Virus record (IMG/VR): IMGVR_UViG_3300042324_000104
Coordinates: 1 to 38,030 of that record
Strand: one strand, 5' to 3'
DNA: 38,030 nt
From: a virus
Every line of letters starts with the position of its first letter. The first letter of the stretch is position 1. Made by a program: the position numbers and the translations under genes. The notes under the pieces are model-generated. The model saw only the letters and a list, made by a program, of their open reading frames with translations. It was not told the DNA's origin and did not search any database. Below are positions 1 through 7,049 of the stretch, piece after piece.

Positions 1-46
1 TGTAGAGAAGCTTAGCAATAAAACACTTAATTTATATAACACTTGA
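1..46 (+). CDS. 3' fragment of the 108-aa hypothetical protein (complete copy at 37623)
   Basis: The last 14 codons (VEKLSNKTLNLYNT) and stop TGA are visible here. The gene is complete at 37623-37949. It is cut only by where the circular molecule was opened. Confidence 0.9.
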   Translation, partial: VEKLSNKTLNLYNT

Positions 47-127
47 GAAGGGAATTATCATGTTAAATTTTGTAGATAGAATTTTGAATTCTAACGGTAA
101 GATTATGACCGTTAAATTTATTAAAAA
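1..127. repeat. Terminal direct repeat, left copy
   Basis: These 127 bases are identical to 37904-38030. A perfect overlap of this length at both ends of a contig is what a de Bruijn assembler leaves when it closes a circle, and 127 is a common largest k-mer size. I read it as an assembly overlap, not as a proven physical terminal repeat. The joined unit would be 37,903 bp. Confidence 0.9.
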
Positions 128-293
128 AGATGGTTCTCTTCGGGTAATGAACTGCCGCCTTGGGGTCACTAAACACTTAAAAGGCGGTACAAGTACGTTA
201 AACCCTGATAAGTTTATTACAGTGTATGACTTAAAGAGCGAAGGATACAGGGCAATTGATAAAGAGTCTATTTTGGACGTTAAGGGGGTTTAA
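60..293 (+). CDS. WYL_2-like small phage protein (Sm-like SH3 barrel)
   Basis: A 77-residue protein. The pattern around KKDGSLRVMNCRLGV, then KHLKGG, a VYDLKSEGYRAI segment and a final aspartate-containing strand matches the WYL_2 family of short Sm-like/SH3 beta-barrel proteins that is common in phages and has no assigned role. The start is set by the ribosome site AAGGG, 8 bases before ATG. It lies in the early unit of tiny genes, 13 bases after the 108-aa gene on the circular map. A regulatory nucleic-acid or ligand binding role is only a guess. Confidence 0.7.
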   Translation: MLNFVDRILNSNGKIMTVKFIKKDGSLRVMNCRLGVTKHLKGGTSTLNPDKFITVYDLKSEGYRAIDKESILDVKGV

Positions 294-295
294 TT

Positions 296-433
296 ATGAA
301 TGATTTTGAAAAGATAGAATTAGCCTTTGATATTTTAGAATCCGCTGATGTCATTGAAGAGTTTTCTGACTCTATATGGGTAAAAGTAGATATTGACTTG
401 TGGAATAAATTTATAAATGAAGGGTCAAAATAA
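296..433 (+). CDS. Hypothetical 45-aa acidic protein
   Basis: A short frame encoding an acidic, probably helical protein that begins MNDFEKIELAFDIL. It starts 2 bases after the WYL_2-like gene and its stop overlaps the next start as TAATG. The GGGGG run at 285-289 can act as its ribosome site. The coupling on both sides supports it as a real gene. I do not recognise a family. Confidence 0.6.
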   Translation: MNDFEKIELAFDILESADVIEEFSDSIWVKVDIDLWNKFINEGSK

Positions 434-720
434 TGTCACAACTAATTTACCCGGTAAAAATTGCTAAGGCAAATAAGACTTACATTATGCGAACCATTGC
501 AGAGTGTTTAAAGCTTGGTATGACGCACCTATCAATTGAGTATAAGGGAACGTATATAGACTTAAAATTTATCGCTCCTGATAAGCGCTATATAGGTTTT
601 GGAGCCATTGGGGATATTACCGGGGGTAGTATCGCTGCAGAACTAAATACAATGTACAAGGGGCTTGTGCAGGCTGCAGAATTTATTGATAAGCATTTTA
701 AACACGTGAAAGTAGGGTAA
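433..720 (+). CDS. Hypothetical 95-aa protein
   Basis: Begins MSQLIYPVKIAKANK, starts inside the stop of the preceding gene (TAATG), and has an AAGGG ribosome site 9 bases upstream. No family is recognised. The middle is glycine- and isoleucine-rich (IGFGAIGDITGGSI), the C-terminus is basic, and there is no signal peptide. It is part of the compact early block, where similar phages carry genes against or for takeover of the host, but nothing here shows which. Confidence 0.6.
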   Translation: MSQLIYPVKIAKANKTYIMRTIAECLKLGMTHLSIEYKGTYIDLKFIAPDKRYIGFGAIGDITGGSIAAELNTMYKGLVQAAEFIDKHFKHVKVG

Positions 721-724
721 TACT

Positions 725-964
725 ATGCAAATTAAAAAAATGAGTAGAATAGATTCAGAGCGTATGAATGCTTATGGGCATGGGTACGCACTAGGACGAT
801 CAGGGTTTGATTTTGATACTAATTGCTTATGGCATGAGGGCGAGAAAGCTTATCCCTTTGAACTATATGGCTATAATGACGGTCTAGACGATTATTTAAT
901 GTTTGGAGAATTAGACGGCAATATGGTAGACTTAGACAATATTGAATTTGTGGAGAATAAATAA
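725..964 (+). CDS. Hypothetical 79-aa protein
   Basis: An acidic protein rich in Tyr, Gly and Asp, with two similar segments, YGHGYALGRSG and LYGYNDGLDD. Such G-Y-x-x-G segments recur in small phage proteins of unknown role. The ribosome site TAGGG lies 7 bases before ATG. The stop overlaps the next start as TAATG. No function can be given. Confidence 0.6.
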   Translation: MQIKKMSRIDSERMNAYGHGYALGRSGFDFDTNCLWHEGEKAYPFELYGYNDGLDDYLMFGELDGNMVDLDNIEFVENK

Positions 965-1242
965 TGGGAATGTCAATGCACGATAGATATTATGAGCCTG
1001 AAGACGATGATTCAGACGATATCGACGAATATGTACAGGATTGGATTGAGTTTGAGAGCCGTCCCAATGGTCGCTTAGACCCTCGTACTTCTGACCTGTT
1101 TATGGAGGCTGTTTGCCAATTAGCACTCAGGGAGGATATAGAGACTTATGATGATTGTACAGAAGCAGAGCAGGCTCAGATTATGGCTTATTTGTTAGAC
1201 TTAGGCGAACATCTCGCCACTGAATCATTTTACAACCAATAG
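964..1242 (+). CDS. Hypothetical 92-aa strongly acidic protein
   Basis: The N-terminus is an acidic run (EPEDDDSDDIDEY, about residues 11-23) followed by a predicted helical part. GGAG upstream supports ATG at 964; a second in-frame ATG lies at 970. Strongly acidic early phage proteins are sometimes DNA mimics, but this is inference only and no family is recognised. Confidence 0.6.
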   Translation: MGMSMHDRYYEPEDDDSDDIDEYVQDWIEFESRPNGRLDPRTSDLFMEAVCQLALREDIETYDDCTEAEQAQIMAYLLDLGEHLATESFYNQ

Positions 1243-1256
1243 GAGAATTTCACATT

Positions 1257-1442
1257 ATGAAAAATGAACACAATTACTGGGTTAATGGCTTTTGGTTCGA
1301 TATGTACGATGAAGCCCGTCGATATGCTGATTTTATCATGGAGACTCAAAGGCGCTATTATGCGATTTTTACAAGGTCAGAAATAGAGGCTTATGGTGAA
1401 GAAAAGCTTAAGGGTGAGGGTAAGACCTCAACAGACCAATAA
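1257..1442 (+). CDS. Hypothetical 61-aa protein
   Basis: Begins MKNEHNYWVNGFWFDMYDEA and is rich in aromatic residues in its first half. AGGAG lies about 10 bases before the ATG. It is followed by a cluster of small inverted repeats (1447-1490). Its function is unknown. Confidence 0.55.
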   Translation: MKNEHNYWVNGFWFDMYDEARRYADFIMETQRRYYAIFTRSEIEAYGEEKLKGEGKTSTDQ

Positions 1443-1446
1443 AAAC

Positions 1447-1490
1447 GGCTAAAAAGCCCCTTAAAATCGATTTAAAAGGGTGTTTACACC
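1447..1490 (+). promoter_or_regulatory. Cluster of three small inverted repeats
   Basis: Three inverted repeats follow one another: GGCT-AAAA-AGCC (1447-1458), an imperfect CCCTT...AAGGG palindrome around ATCGAT (1458-1480), and GGTGT-TT-ACACC (1479-1490). There is no long U-run after them, so they are more likely an mRNA processing or stabilising element or weak attenuator than a standard terminator. They sit just before the ribosome site of the gene at 1507. Confidence 0.4.
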
Positions 1491-1506
1491 TAGAAAAGGA
1501 AGTAAT

Positions 1507-1737
1507 ATGAGATGCTACTGCTGTAACAAGGCGTTGTCCGATTATGAAGCGACACGCAAGAGCGTTACTACTGGTAATTTTCTCGATATGTGCAATAAGT
1601 GCTATGGCACAATCTCAGGCGACGTATTAGCCCTAGAGCGTACCGACTTAAAGCACGATGACGAAGACGAACCTGATTATGACGATGATTCTAACTATTT
1701 CACATCGTGGAATGACAAACCTATGGAGAACGACTAA
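1507..1737 (+). CDS. Small four-cysteine zinc-finger protein
   Basis: A 76-residue protein that starts MRCYCCNKAL and later carries MCNKC, giving a C-x2-C ... C-x2-C pair typical of a treble-clef or zinc-ribbon fold. The C-terminal half is very acidic (DDEDEPDYDDD). The ATG at 1507 is chosen because AAAGGAAGT ends 3 bases before it; a longer frame from 1480 has no ribosome site and begins inside the upstream hairpins. Similar short zinc proteins occur in many phage early regions, with no known role. Confidence 0.65.
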   Translation: MRCYCCNKALSDYEATRKSVTTGNFLDMCNKCYGTISGDVLALERTDLKHDDEDEPDYDDDSNYFTSWNDKPMEND

Positions 1738-1792
1738 GATGCTGTATAATACTTATAAGTCTTTTACGCCGTCTATGTTTAAACTTATAAAA

Positions 1793-1822
1793 TTAACTAT
1801 TTATAGTTATAACTTTAAAGTA
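1793..1822 (+). promoter_or_regulatory. Composite palindromic element, copy 1
   Basis: An AACTAT-TT-ATAGTT inverted repeat (1795-1808) sits directly before the palindrome ACTTTAAAGT (1812-1821). The 13-mer TAACTTTAAAGTA (1810-1822) occurs two more times in the window, at 35811-35823 (minus) and 36169-36181 (plus). The 19 bases at 1793-1811 match the minus strand of 35850-35868 at 17 positions. It lies just before the ribosome site of the gene at 1835 and looks like an operator or RNA-level control site. Confidence 0.5.
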
Positions 1823-1834
1823 TAAGGGGGATGT

Positions 1835-2101
1835 ATGATTGAAGATTTAATGCAACAATACTTTGATCTTATACAACGAGATCATCATAAGCGTAAAGAC
1901 ATGTATTTCACTATCCGTAAATGCTGGTCTTATGCTGAATTTAAAGGCTATGAGGTCGTACATGACGGCTATGTCAATGAATGTTGGTCTGATCCGTTTG
2001 AAACCTATGCTGAAGCTGAGAAATTCTTAATTAAGACTTTAACGGAATGGATTGCTGAAGAAAAACGAGTAATGGCGCTGGAGGAATCAAACAATGAATG
2101 A
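1835..2101 (+). CDS. Hypothetical 88-aa protein
   Basis: Begins MIEDLMQQYFDLIQRDHH and is rich in aromatic and acidic residues; the C-terminal half is probably helical. A strong AAGGGGG precedes the ATG, directly after the composite palindromic element, so this gene may begin a separately controlled group. The stop overlaps the next start. No family is recognised. Confidence 0.6.
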   Translation: MIEDLMQQYFDLIQRDHHKRKDMYFTIRKCWSYAEFKGYEVVHDGYVNECWSDPFETYAEAEKFLIKTLTEWIAEEKRVMALEESNNE

Positions 2102-2252
2102 AGATAGATTCACTTCTCAAAACGCATGGTATCACTTTGTCCTTGATGATATTGTCGATGCTATTCGCTTAAATGGTTATGATGTCGTTATGCAAGACAT
2201 TATTGATCGTTATCACGAAACACTTGCTCAGGTCGAACACTTCCATGACTAA
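2094..2252 (+). CDS. Hypothetical 52-aa protein
   Basis: A short frame translating as MNEDRFTSQNAWYHFVLDDI and onwards, mostly helical and acidic. GGAGG lies 9 bases before the ATG. It overlaps the preceding gene by 8 bases and the following one by 8 bases, a strong sign of translational coupling. Function unknown. Confidence 0.6.
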   Translation: MNEDRFTSQNAWYHFVLDDIVDAIRLNGYDVVMQDIIDRYHETLAQVEHFHD

Positions 2253-2412
2253 TTATTTAATTTATAACGAAGATGGCGAACTTATGCGTGTCGTCGGTCG
2301 TCAGGAAGAGGCTAGACACTTAGTTAATACTAGGGATGGCTGGTCGTTTAAGTGTAAGCGGACGCCTAAGCCTATTGTCGATCTGTCTCAGTTTCAGGAG
2401 GCTCTGTTTTGA
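2245..2412 (+). CDS. Hypothetical 55-aa protein
   Basis: Begins MTNYLIYNEDGELMRVVG, a pattern like small phage proteins with a two-strand beta N-terminus and an 'xDGxxxR' turn. The ATG at 2245 overlaps the previous stop. A longer frame from 2173 would run through the preceding gene in another phase and is rejected. It ends inside the start of the primase gene. Confidence 0.55.
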   Translation: MTNYLIYNEDGELMRVVGRQEEARHLVNTRDGWSFKCKRTPKPIVDLSQFQEALF

Positions 2413-3995
2413 CTAGCCAGTTTATAAAACACATAGCATGTCCGAAGTGCAACAGTAGCGATGGTAACTCGCTCTATGACGATGGACACACATACTGTCA
2501 TGTTTGCCTTACCTATGTTAATGGTTATGGTGTGACAGAAACTAAACAGAAAGTATCACCTATGAGGAATTTTACTAATTATGACAATCTTTCTAGCTCT
2601 TCTATCGTTGATCGTGGTATTACTCAAGCTACTAGCTTAGCCTACGGAGTTAAAACTGATGATCAAAAGCATTATTATCCTTATTATGACTCTGATAATG
2701 TCCTTGCTGGTCTTAAAGTACGTCATTGTTCAGATAAGTCCTTCGCTATACAAGGTGACTGGAAAGCTACTACACTCTTCGGACAAAACAAGTTCGCAAA
2801 AGGTGGTCGTAATGTTACCATCCATGAGGGCGAATTAGACGCTCTAGCAGGCTTTCAGATGGCAGGTAGTAAGTATCCCCATGTGAGCGTAAAGAATGGC
2901 GCTAGTGCGGCTTTAAAGGACTGTAAAGCTGCTTATGATTGGCTTGATAGCTTTGAGTCGATCATTATCTCTTTTGATGGTGACGAAGTAGGTCGCAAAG
3001 CCGCTAATGAAGTCGCTGAGCTATTCGGTAGTAAGTGTAAGATTATTAAACATACAGAAGGTTATAAAGATGCCTGTGATTATCTCAAAGCAGGGAAATC
3101 TGCTGAATATGTCAGTTTATGGTGGGGAGCTGAACAATGGACTCCTGATGGAATTATCGCTGGTTCGACTCTCTGGGAAGAAGTCACCAAACCAGTCGAA
3201 AAATCACTCGCCCTTTACCCTTGGGATGGAGTCAACGAACTCACCTACGGAATCAGACCTTCGGAGCTTATTACAGTTACTGCTGGTTCTGGATTGGGGA
3301 AGTCACAATTCCTAAGAGAAATCCTATGGCACTTGCTCAAGACCACTGATGGCAATATCGGTTGTATGTTTATGGAAGAGTCAGTCGGTAAGACTGCTAA
3401 GTCTGTTATGTCCTTGTTTGCTAACAAGCCACTACACTTGCCGACTACGCAGGTATCACAAGAGGAATTAAAAGATGCATTCGACAATACGCTTGGGACT
3501 GATCGCCTGTTCTTTTGGGATAACTTTGGCTCTACAGATATTGATAATGTCATTAATCGCATTCGATATTTTGCCAAAGCCGCTGATTGTAAGTATGTTT
3601 TTCTTGATCATATTTCAATGGTGGTTAGCTCACAAAGCAACGGAGACGAAAGAAAGTCTATAGATGAATTGATGACTAAGTTACGTATGCTTGTACAAGA
3701 AACTGGTATCTGTTTGATTGCTGTGTCGCACCTAAAGCGTCCTGAGTCTAAAGGACACGAAGAAGGCGCTGCTACATCACTTAGTCAGCTACGTGGCTCA
3801 GGCTCTATTGCTCAGCTATCAGACATCGTTATTGGACTGGTACGCAACGCTCAGGCGGATGACGCTATCGAGCGCAATACGACTAGGGTTAGTATCCTAA
3901 AGAATCGCTTTGCAGGTCTTACAAGCCCACACTGTGCTTCACTTCTTTATAACAAGGACACCGGCAGGATGCTGGAGATAAGGGACGTATTATGA
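2409..3995 (+). CDS. DNA primase-helicase (T7 gp4-like)
   Basis: A bifunctional replisome protein of 528 residues that makes RNA primers and unwinds DNA as a ring. The N-terminal zinc finger has C11, C14, C30 and C33. The TOPRIM primase core shows HEGELD (139-144) and FDGDE (189-193). The RecA-like DnaB-family helicase has Walker A GSGLGKS (293-299) and Walker B FLDH (398-401). The start is TTG at 2409, supported by AGGAGG 7 bases upstream and overlap with the preceding stop. It is close to the length of T7 gp4 (566). It works with the family A polymerase and SSB encoded downstream. Confidence 0.95.
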   Translation: MTSQFIKHIACPKCNSSDGNSLYDDGHTYCHVCLTYVNGYGVTETKQKVSPMRNFTNYDNLSSSSIVDRGITQATSLAYGVKTDDQKHYYPYYDSDNVLAGLKVRHCSDKSFAIQGDWKATTLFGQNKFAKGGRNVTIHEGELDALAGFQMAGSKYPHVSVKNGASAALKDCKAAYDWLDSFESIIISFDGDEVGRKAANEVAELFGSKCKIIKHTEGYKDACDYLKAGKSAEYVSLWWGAEQWTPDGIIAGSTLWEEVTKPVEKSLALYPWDGVNELTYGIRPSELITVTAGSGLGKSQFLREILWHLLKTTDGNIGCMFMEESVGKTAKSVMSLFANKPLHLPTTQVSQEELKDAFDNTLGTDRLFFWDNFGSTDIDNVINRIRYFAKAADCKYVFLDHISMVVSSQSNGDERKSIDELMTKLRMLVQETGICLIAVSHLKRPESKGHEEGAATSLSQLRGSGSIAQLSDIVIGLVRNAQADDAIERNTTRVSILKNRFAGLTSPHCASLLYNKDTGRMLEIRDVL

Positions 3996-4324
3996 GAGAA
4001 AACAATCCAAACGCATGGCGAAAAATATGTCAGTTAAGTGAATGGGGAATTTCTTTTAAAAACACTCATAACGGTATTATTATTGATGATAAAATAATGA
4101 TCGCTAAAAATAAAAGTAGATGGAAAAAATTAGGTGAACTAAACTGGTATCCGTATTATGGTTTAAAAAACTTAATAACAGCTTTGTATGATGAAGCTCT
4201 TGATGAATACGCAGAAGAACAACAATCTAAAAATAGAGCTATTAAAAGCCCTCCGATAAGTCATGTGTGGAAAGATAAACAAAAAGAAACTTTGTTTCGT
4301 AAAAAGTACGAAGGATTAGAATGA
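3992..4324 (+). CDS. Hypothetical 110-aa protein
   Basis: Basic and lysine-rich, with tryptophans at conserved-looking places (NAWRKICQLSEWGISF). Coupled to the primase gene by an ATGA overlap, with AAGGG 8 bases before ATG, and to the next gene by another ATGA overlap. No signal, membrane segment or motif is seen. The position suggests a replication accessory role, but that is inference. Confidence 0.6.
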   Translation: MRENNPNAWRKICQLSEWGISFKNTHNGIIIDDKIMIAKNKSRWKKLGELNWYPYYGLKNLITALYDEALDEYAEEQQSKNRAIKSPPISHVWKDKQKETLFRKKYEGLE

Positions 4325-4539
4325 TTAAGACCGTGTGTATAGTGTGTATAAGCTTGTTAGTGGGAGCCTATTCAATGCGTATGTACTATGACATTCAATT
4401 TTTAGACTGTCACGACTTCACCACAAAACACACGTACTGGAAAGGTTTTCTTGCTCGTGATCAGCATGGCGATGTAAGATGCTTTTGGCTTGAACAAGCT
4501 TATCCAAATAGGATCAGGCAAGGTGTACCGGTGATGTAA
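4321..4539 (+). CDS. Small exported or membrane-anchored protein, 72 aa
   Basis: Residues 2-18 (IKTVCIVCISLLVGAYS) form a single hydrophobic segment, an uncleaved signal anchor or signal peptide, followed by about 50 polar residues with two cysteines that could pair in the periplasm. It overlaps both neighbours (ATGA upstream, TAATG downstream). Its role is unknown; small membrane proteins here could alter the host envelope. Confidence 0.6.
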   Translation: MIKTVCIVCISLLVGAYSMRMYYDIQFLDCHDFTTKHTYWKGFLARDQHGDVRCFWLEQAYPNRIRQGVPVM

Positions 4540-4790
4540 TGACATGGAAGTGTCCACCACTTAATTTAGTAAACTGGAGTAACTTATGGAAATGGAAAAC
4601 AGAAATGAGAGACGGCGGTAAAGGCGACGCACCTAGACCTTTGGGTGTATCAATGGAGCAGTTCGATAATAACTTTGATGCAATATTTGGTAAAAAGGAA
4701 AAGAAAGATGAAAAAGATTTTAAGTGCTGTGGTAAGTGCGATTGCGTTGATGGCAGGTGCAAGTCATGCCCAAACCAATTACAACGATAG
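4539..4790 (+). CDS. Hypothetical 83-aa protein with cysteine-rich tail
   Basis: Residues 23-51 (MRDGGKGDAPRPLGV through the DAIFG segment) resemble a widespread short phage protein of unknown role. The C-terminus has a dense cluster of six cysteines (CCGKCDCVDGRCKSC), possibly a metal site. The first ATG (4539) overlaps the preceding stop; an internal ATG at 4605 starts at the conserved part. The last 83 bases are also read in another frame by the secreted repeat protein. Confidence 0.5.
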   Translation: MTWKCPPLNLVNWSNLWKWKTEMRDGGKGDAPRPLGVSMEQFDNNFDAIFGKKEKKDEKDFKCCGKCDCVDGRCKSCPNQLQR

Positions 4791-5019
4791 TATTTACAAT
4801 TATAAAAACAGTCCTTATAACTACGCTAATTCTCCGTATAATTATGAGAACAGTCCGTACAACTATAAGAACTCACAGTTCAACTATAATAGCCCTAACG
4901 GTGTGTATGACAGCAACGGCAATCGTGTTGGCTATAAAACTCGGACTGAAGACGGTGTAACAAACTATTTTGACAACCAAGGAAGAAGAAAAGGATATAG
5001 CGCAAATGAACAAGACTGA
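4708..5019 (+). CDS. Secreted protein with NSPYNY tandem repeats
   Basis: A 103-residue protein with a cleavable signal peptide (MKKILSAVVSAIALMAGASHA, cut after AHA-like SHA at about 21). The mature part has five to six copies of a hexapeptide-like unit NSPYNY (about residues 28-62), then two copies of a strand motif 'Y-D-x-x-G-x-R-x-G-Y'. Proteins of this repeat type occur in phages and bacteria with unknown role. The ATG at 4708 follows AAAAGGAAAAG. The gene overlaps the preceding cysteine-rich frame by 83 bases and the next gene by 14 bases. The product is probably periplasmic or on the surface. Confidence 0.65.
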   Translation: MKKILSAVVSAIALMAGASHAQTNYNDSIYNYKNSPYNYANSPYNYENSPYNYKNSQFNYNSPNGVYDSNGNRVGYKTRTEDGVTNYFDNQGRRKGYSANEQD

Positions 5020-5173
5020 ACTAGCAGCAGATATTTTTAAATTAATGATTGAGAAGGACTGGAGCTTTGCTTTTGATGCAGAACTAGCGGAATCTCAAGC
5101 AGACCAATGGGACTTTGCTGCAACGCAACGTGCATTGAAGTTGGCAGCTATGCTTATGGAAGAGAAGCAGTGA
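5006..5173 (+). CDS. Hypothetical 55-aa helical protein
   Basis: Begins MNKTELAADIFKLMIEKDW, predicted helical and acidic. AAGGA lies about 11 bases upstream; a longer frame from 4970 has no ribosome site and would overlap the secreted protein more. Its stop overlaps the GTG of the next gene. Function unknown. Confidence 0.5.
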   Translation: MNKTELAADIFKLMIEKDWSFAFDAELAESQADQWDFAATQRALKLAAMLMEEKQ

Positions 5174-5367
5174 AGTGGACAGGCACAGTCCTTTGTTTGA
5201 TTGGTATTTGGCTTACAAGTATCAATTACTATCCTTTGAACCTGTTCTTTGGGTTCACTGGTAGTCTACTGTGGTCTATTGCTGGACTGCGACAGAAGGA
5301 CTATGCTTTGTTTATCGTCGAGTTCGTAGCTGTCGTAATGTATTTATATGGTATAATGATTCTATGA
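5170..5367 (+). CDS. Two-helix small membrane protein, 65 aa
   Basis: Starts with GTG at 5170 (GTGA overlap with the preceding stop, GGAAGAG upstream). Two hydrophobic segments (about residues 5-30 and 46-64) surround a short basic loop containing LRQKD. It resembles a common small integral membrane protein found next to phage replication genes, role unknown. The stop overlaps the polymerase start as ATGA. Confidence 0.6.
   Translation: MKWTGTVLCLIGIWLTSINYYPLNLFFGFTGSLLWSIAGLRQKDYALFIVEFVAVVMYLYGIMIL
5349..5357 (+). promoter_or_regulatory. Extended -10 promoter element before DNA polymerase
   Basis: The bases TGGTATAAT form a perfect extended -10. No good -35 is visible. Transcription would begin at about 5364, the first base of the polymerase ATG, so the message would be leaderless. 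It shares GGTATAAT with the likely SSB promoter at 7393-7401. Confidence 0.35.
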
Positions 5368-7049
5368 AAATCGTCCTTGACATTGAAACAAATAGCACAC
5401 ACGATTGTATCTGGATGTGCGTGACTCGTAACGTTGAAACAGATGAGGTTTTAGTATGGAAAGCAGCAAATGGATTACAAAAGTATTTGGAAAGTTGCGA
5501 TTTGATTATCATGCACAACGGAATAAATTTCGATGCACCGGTACTGCGGAAGAACTGGAACGTCACGATGAAGTTGAGCCAAGTGTACGATACGCTGATC
5601 GCAAGCCGTCTCCTGAATCCAAGTCTCGAAGGCGGTCATAGCTTAGACGCATGGGGTCAACGATTAGGTTTTCCTAAAGGTGACTTCAGCGACTGGGACG
5701 GCGGAGCAACACCTGAAATGGAAGAGTATTGCATTCAGGACACACTGGTTACTAGCAAGTTGTTTTATCGTTTAGTAGCTACTTTAGAACTAGAGAAATT
5801 TTCACAAAGGAGTATAGAACTTGAGCACAATGTACAAGCGATCATCACAAAACAAGAAGAAAACGGCTTCAGACTCGATGAGCCTAAGGCTTTACGGTTA
5901 TTGGCTGAGCTTAAAGCTAAGCTGGACGTTATTCAAACTGAAATGCAAAGCATATTTCCTGCCAAAGTTGAATCAGGACGTATCAGCAAACTCGGTAAGC
6001 CACTCAAAGACATCGTCACCCCGTTCAACCCCGGCAGCCGTCAGCAAATCGCAGAAAGACTCATCGAAAAAGGCTGGAAGCCAACCAAGCGCACGGAAAA
6101 AGGCAGCGTCATCGTCGACGAAGCCGTCCTCGAAACGCTCGACTACCCAGAAGCCAAAACCTTAGCTGAGTACATGATGTTGCAAAAGCGGATTGGACAG
6201 ATTGAGAGCTGGTTAGACAATCTTAAAGCCGATGGACGTGTACACGGTAGAGTTATCACCAACGGTGCTGTAACAGGTCGTATGACGCACATGAGTCCTA
6301 ACATGGCTCAAGTACCGAACAGTGGTAGCCCTTACGGACACGAGTGTAGAGAACTTTGGACAGTAGAGAAAGGCAATGCGTTAGTCGGTATCGATGCTTC
6401 AGGCTTAGAACTTCGTATGCTGGCTCACTATATGAAAGATAATGAATATACACATGAGGTCGTTTCGGGCGACGTACACACCGCAAACCAAAAGGCTGCT
6501 GGACTTCAAACGAGGAACCAAGCCAAGACGTTTATATATGCATTTCTCTATGGCGCAGGAGCTTCCAAGATCGGGTCAATTGTTGGTGGTTCAGCAAAAG
6601 AAGGACAGCGACTTATTGATTCTTTTTTACAAAACACACCAAAGCTCGAAGCGTTACGGAAGAAAATTGGTAGAATCTACCTTGCGAAAGGGAAAGTACA
6701 GTGTCTTGACGGAAGGCAGTTACTCGTTCGGGCGGAGCATTCGGCGCTCAACACGTTACTGCAGGGCGCTGGTGCAATCGTTATGAAACACGCTGTGACT
6801 GTATTAGACGAAAAATTAAAACGTCTAAAGATACCGTATAAGTTTGTAGCAAATGTTCACGATGAGTGGCAGGTAGAAACACCAATGCAGTATGCAGAGC
6901 AAGTAGGGAAGTTAGGAGTTTGGGCTATTGAAGAAACTGGAAGAACAATACCAGTGTTAGACGATGAAACAAAAAAGGATGTCTTTGGACTTCGTTGTCC
7001 TTTGACTGGTGAATATAAGGTAGGTAACAATTGGAAGGAAACACACTAA
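5364..7049 (+). CDS. DNA polymerase, family A (T7 gp5-like)
   Basis: A replicative polymerase of 561 residues with a 3'-5' proofreading domain. Exonuclease motifs: D6/E8 in VLDIETN, NGINFD ending at 56, and YCIQD (122-126). Polymerase motif A is DASGLELR (344-351), motif B is RNQAKTFIYAFLYGAG (384-399) and motif C is VHDEW (498-502). The residue equal to E. coli Pol I position 762 is Tyr392, as in T7 (Tyr526), a state associated with fast lytic phages. It is shorter than T7 gp5 (704). The ATG at 5364 overlaps the previous stop; an upstream extension from 5271 runs through the membrane gene and is rejected. Confidence 0.96.
   Translation: MKIVLDIETNSTHDCIWMCVTRNVETDEVLVWKAANGLQKYLESCDLIIMHNGINFDAPVLRKNWNVTMKLSQVYDTLIASRLLNPSLEGGHSLDAWGQRLGFPKGDFSDWDGGATPEMEEYCIQDTLVTSKLFYRLVATLELEKFSQRSIELEHNVQAIITKQEENGFRLDEPKALRLLAELKAKLDVIQTEMQSIFPAKVESGRISKLGKPLKDIVTPFNPGSRQQIAERLIEKGWKPTKRTEKGSVIVDEAVLETLDYPEAKTLAEYMMLQKRIGQIESWLDNLKADGRVHGRVITNGAVTGRMTHMSPNMAQVPNSGSPYGHECRELWTVEKGNALVGIDASGLELRMLAHYMKDNEYTHEVVSGDVHTANQKAAGLQTRNQAKTFIYAFLYGAGASKIGSIVGGSAKEGQRLIDSFLQNTPKLEALRKKIGRIYLAKGKVQCLDGRQLLVRAEHSALNTLLQGAGAIVMKHAVTVLDEKLKRLKIPYKFVANVHDEWQVETPMQYAEQVGKLGVWAIEETGRTIPVLDDETKKDVFGLRCPLTGEYKVGNNWKETH

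Noticed and set aside
1739-1825. 28-residue frame between the zinc-finger gene and the 88-aa gene
   Set aside because: No ribosome site, and it is spelled by the palindromic AT-rich element; TGTATAAT at 1743-1750 also lacks a -35.
5271-5363. Upstream extension of the DNA polymerase frame
   Set aside because: It overlaps the two-helix membrane gene in another phase; the ATG at 5364 gives the expected exonuclease N-terminus.
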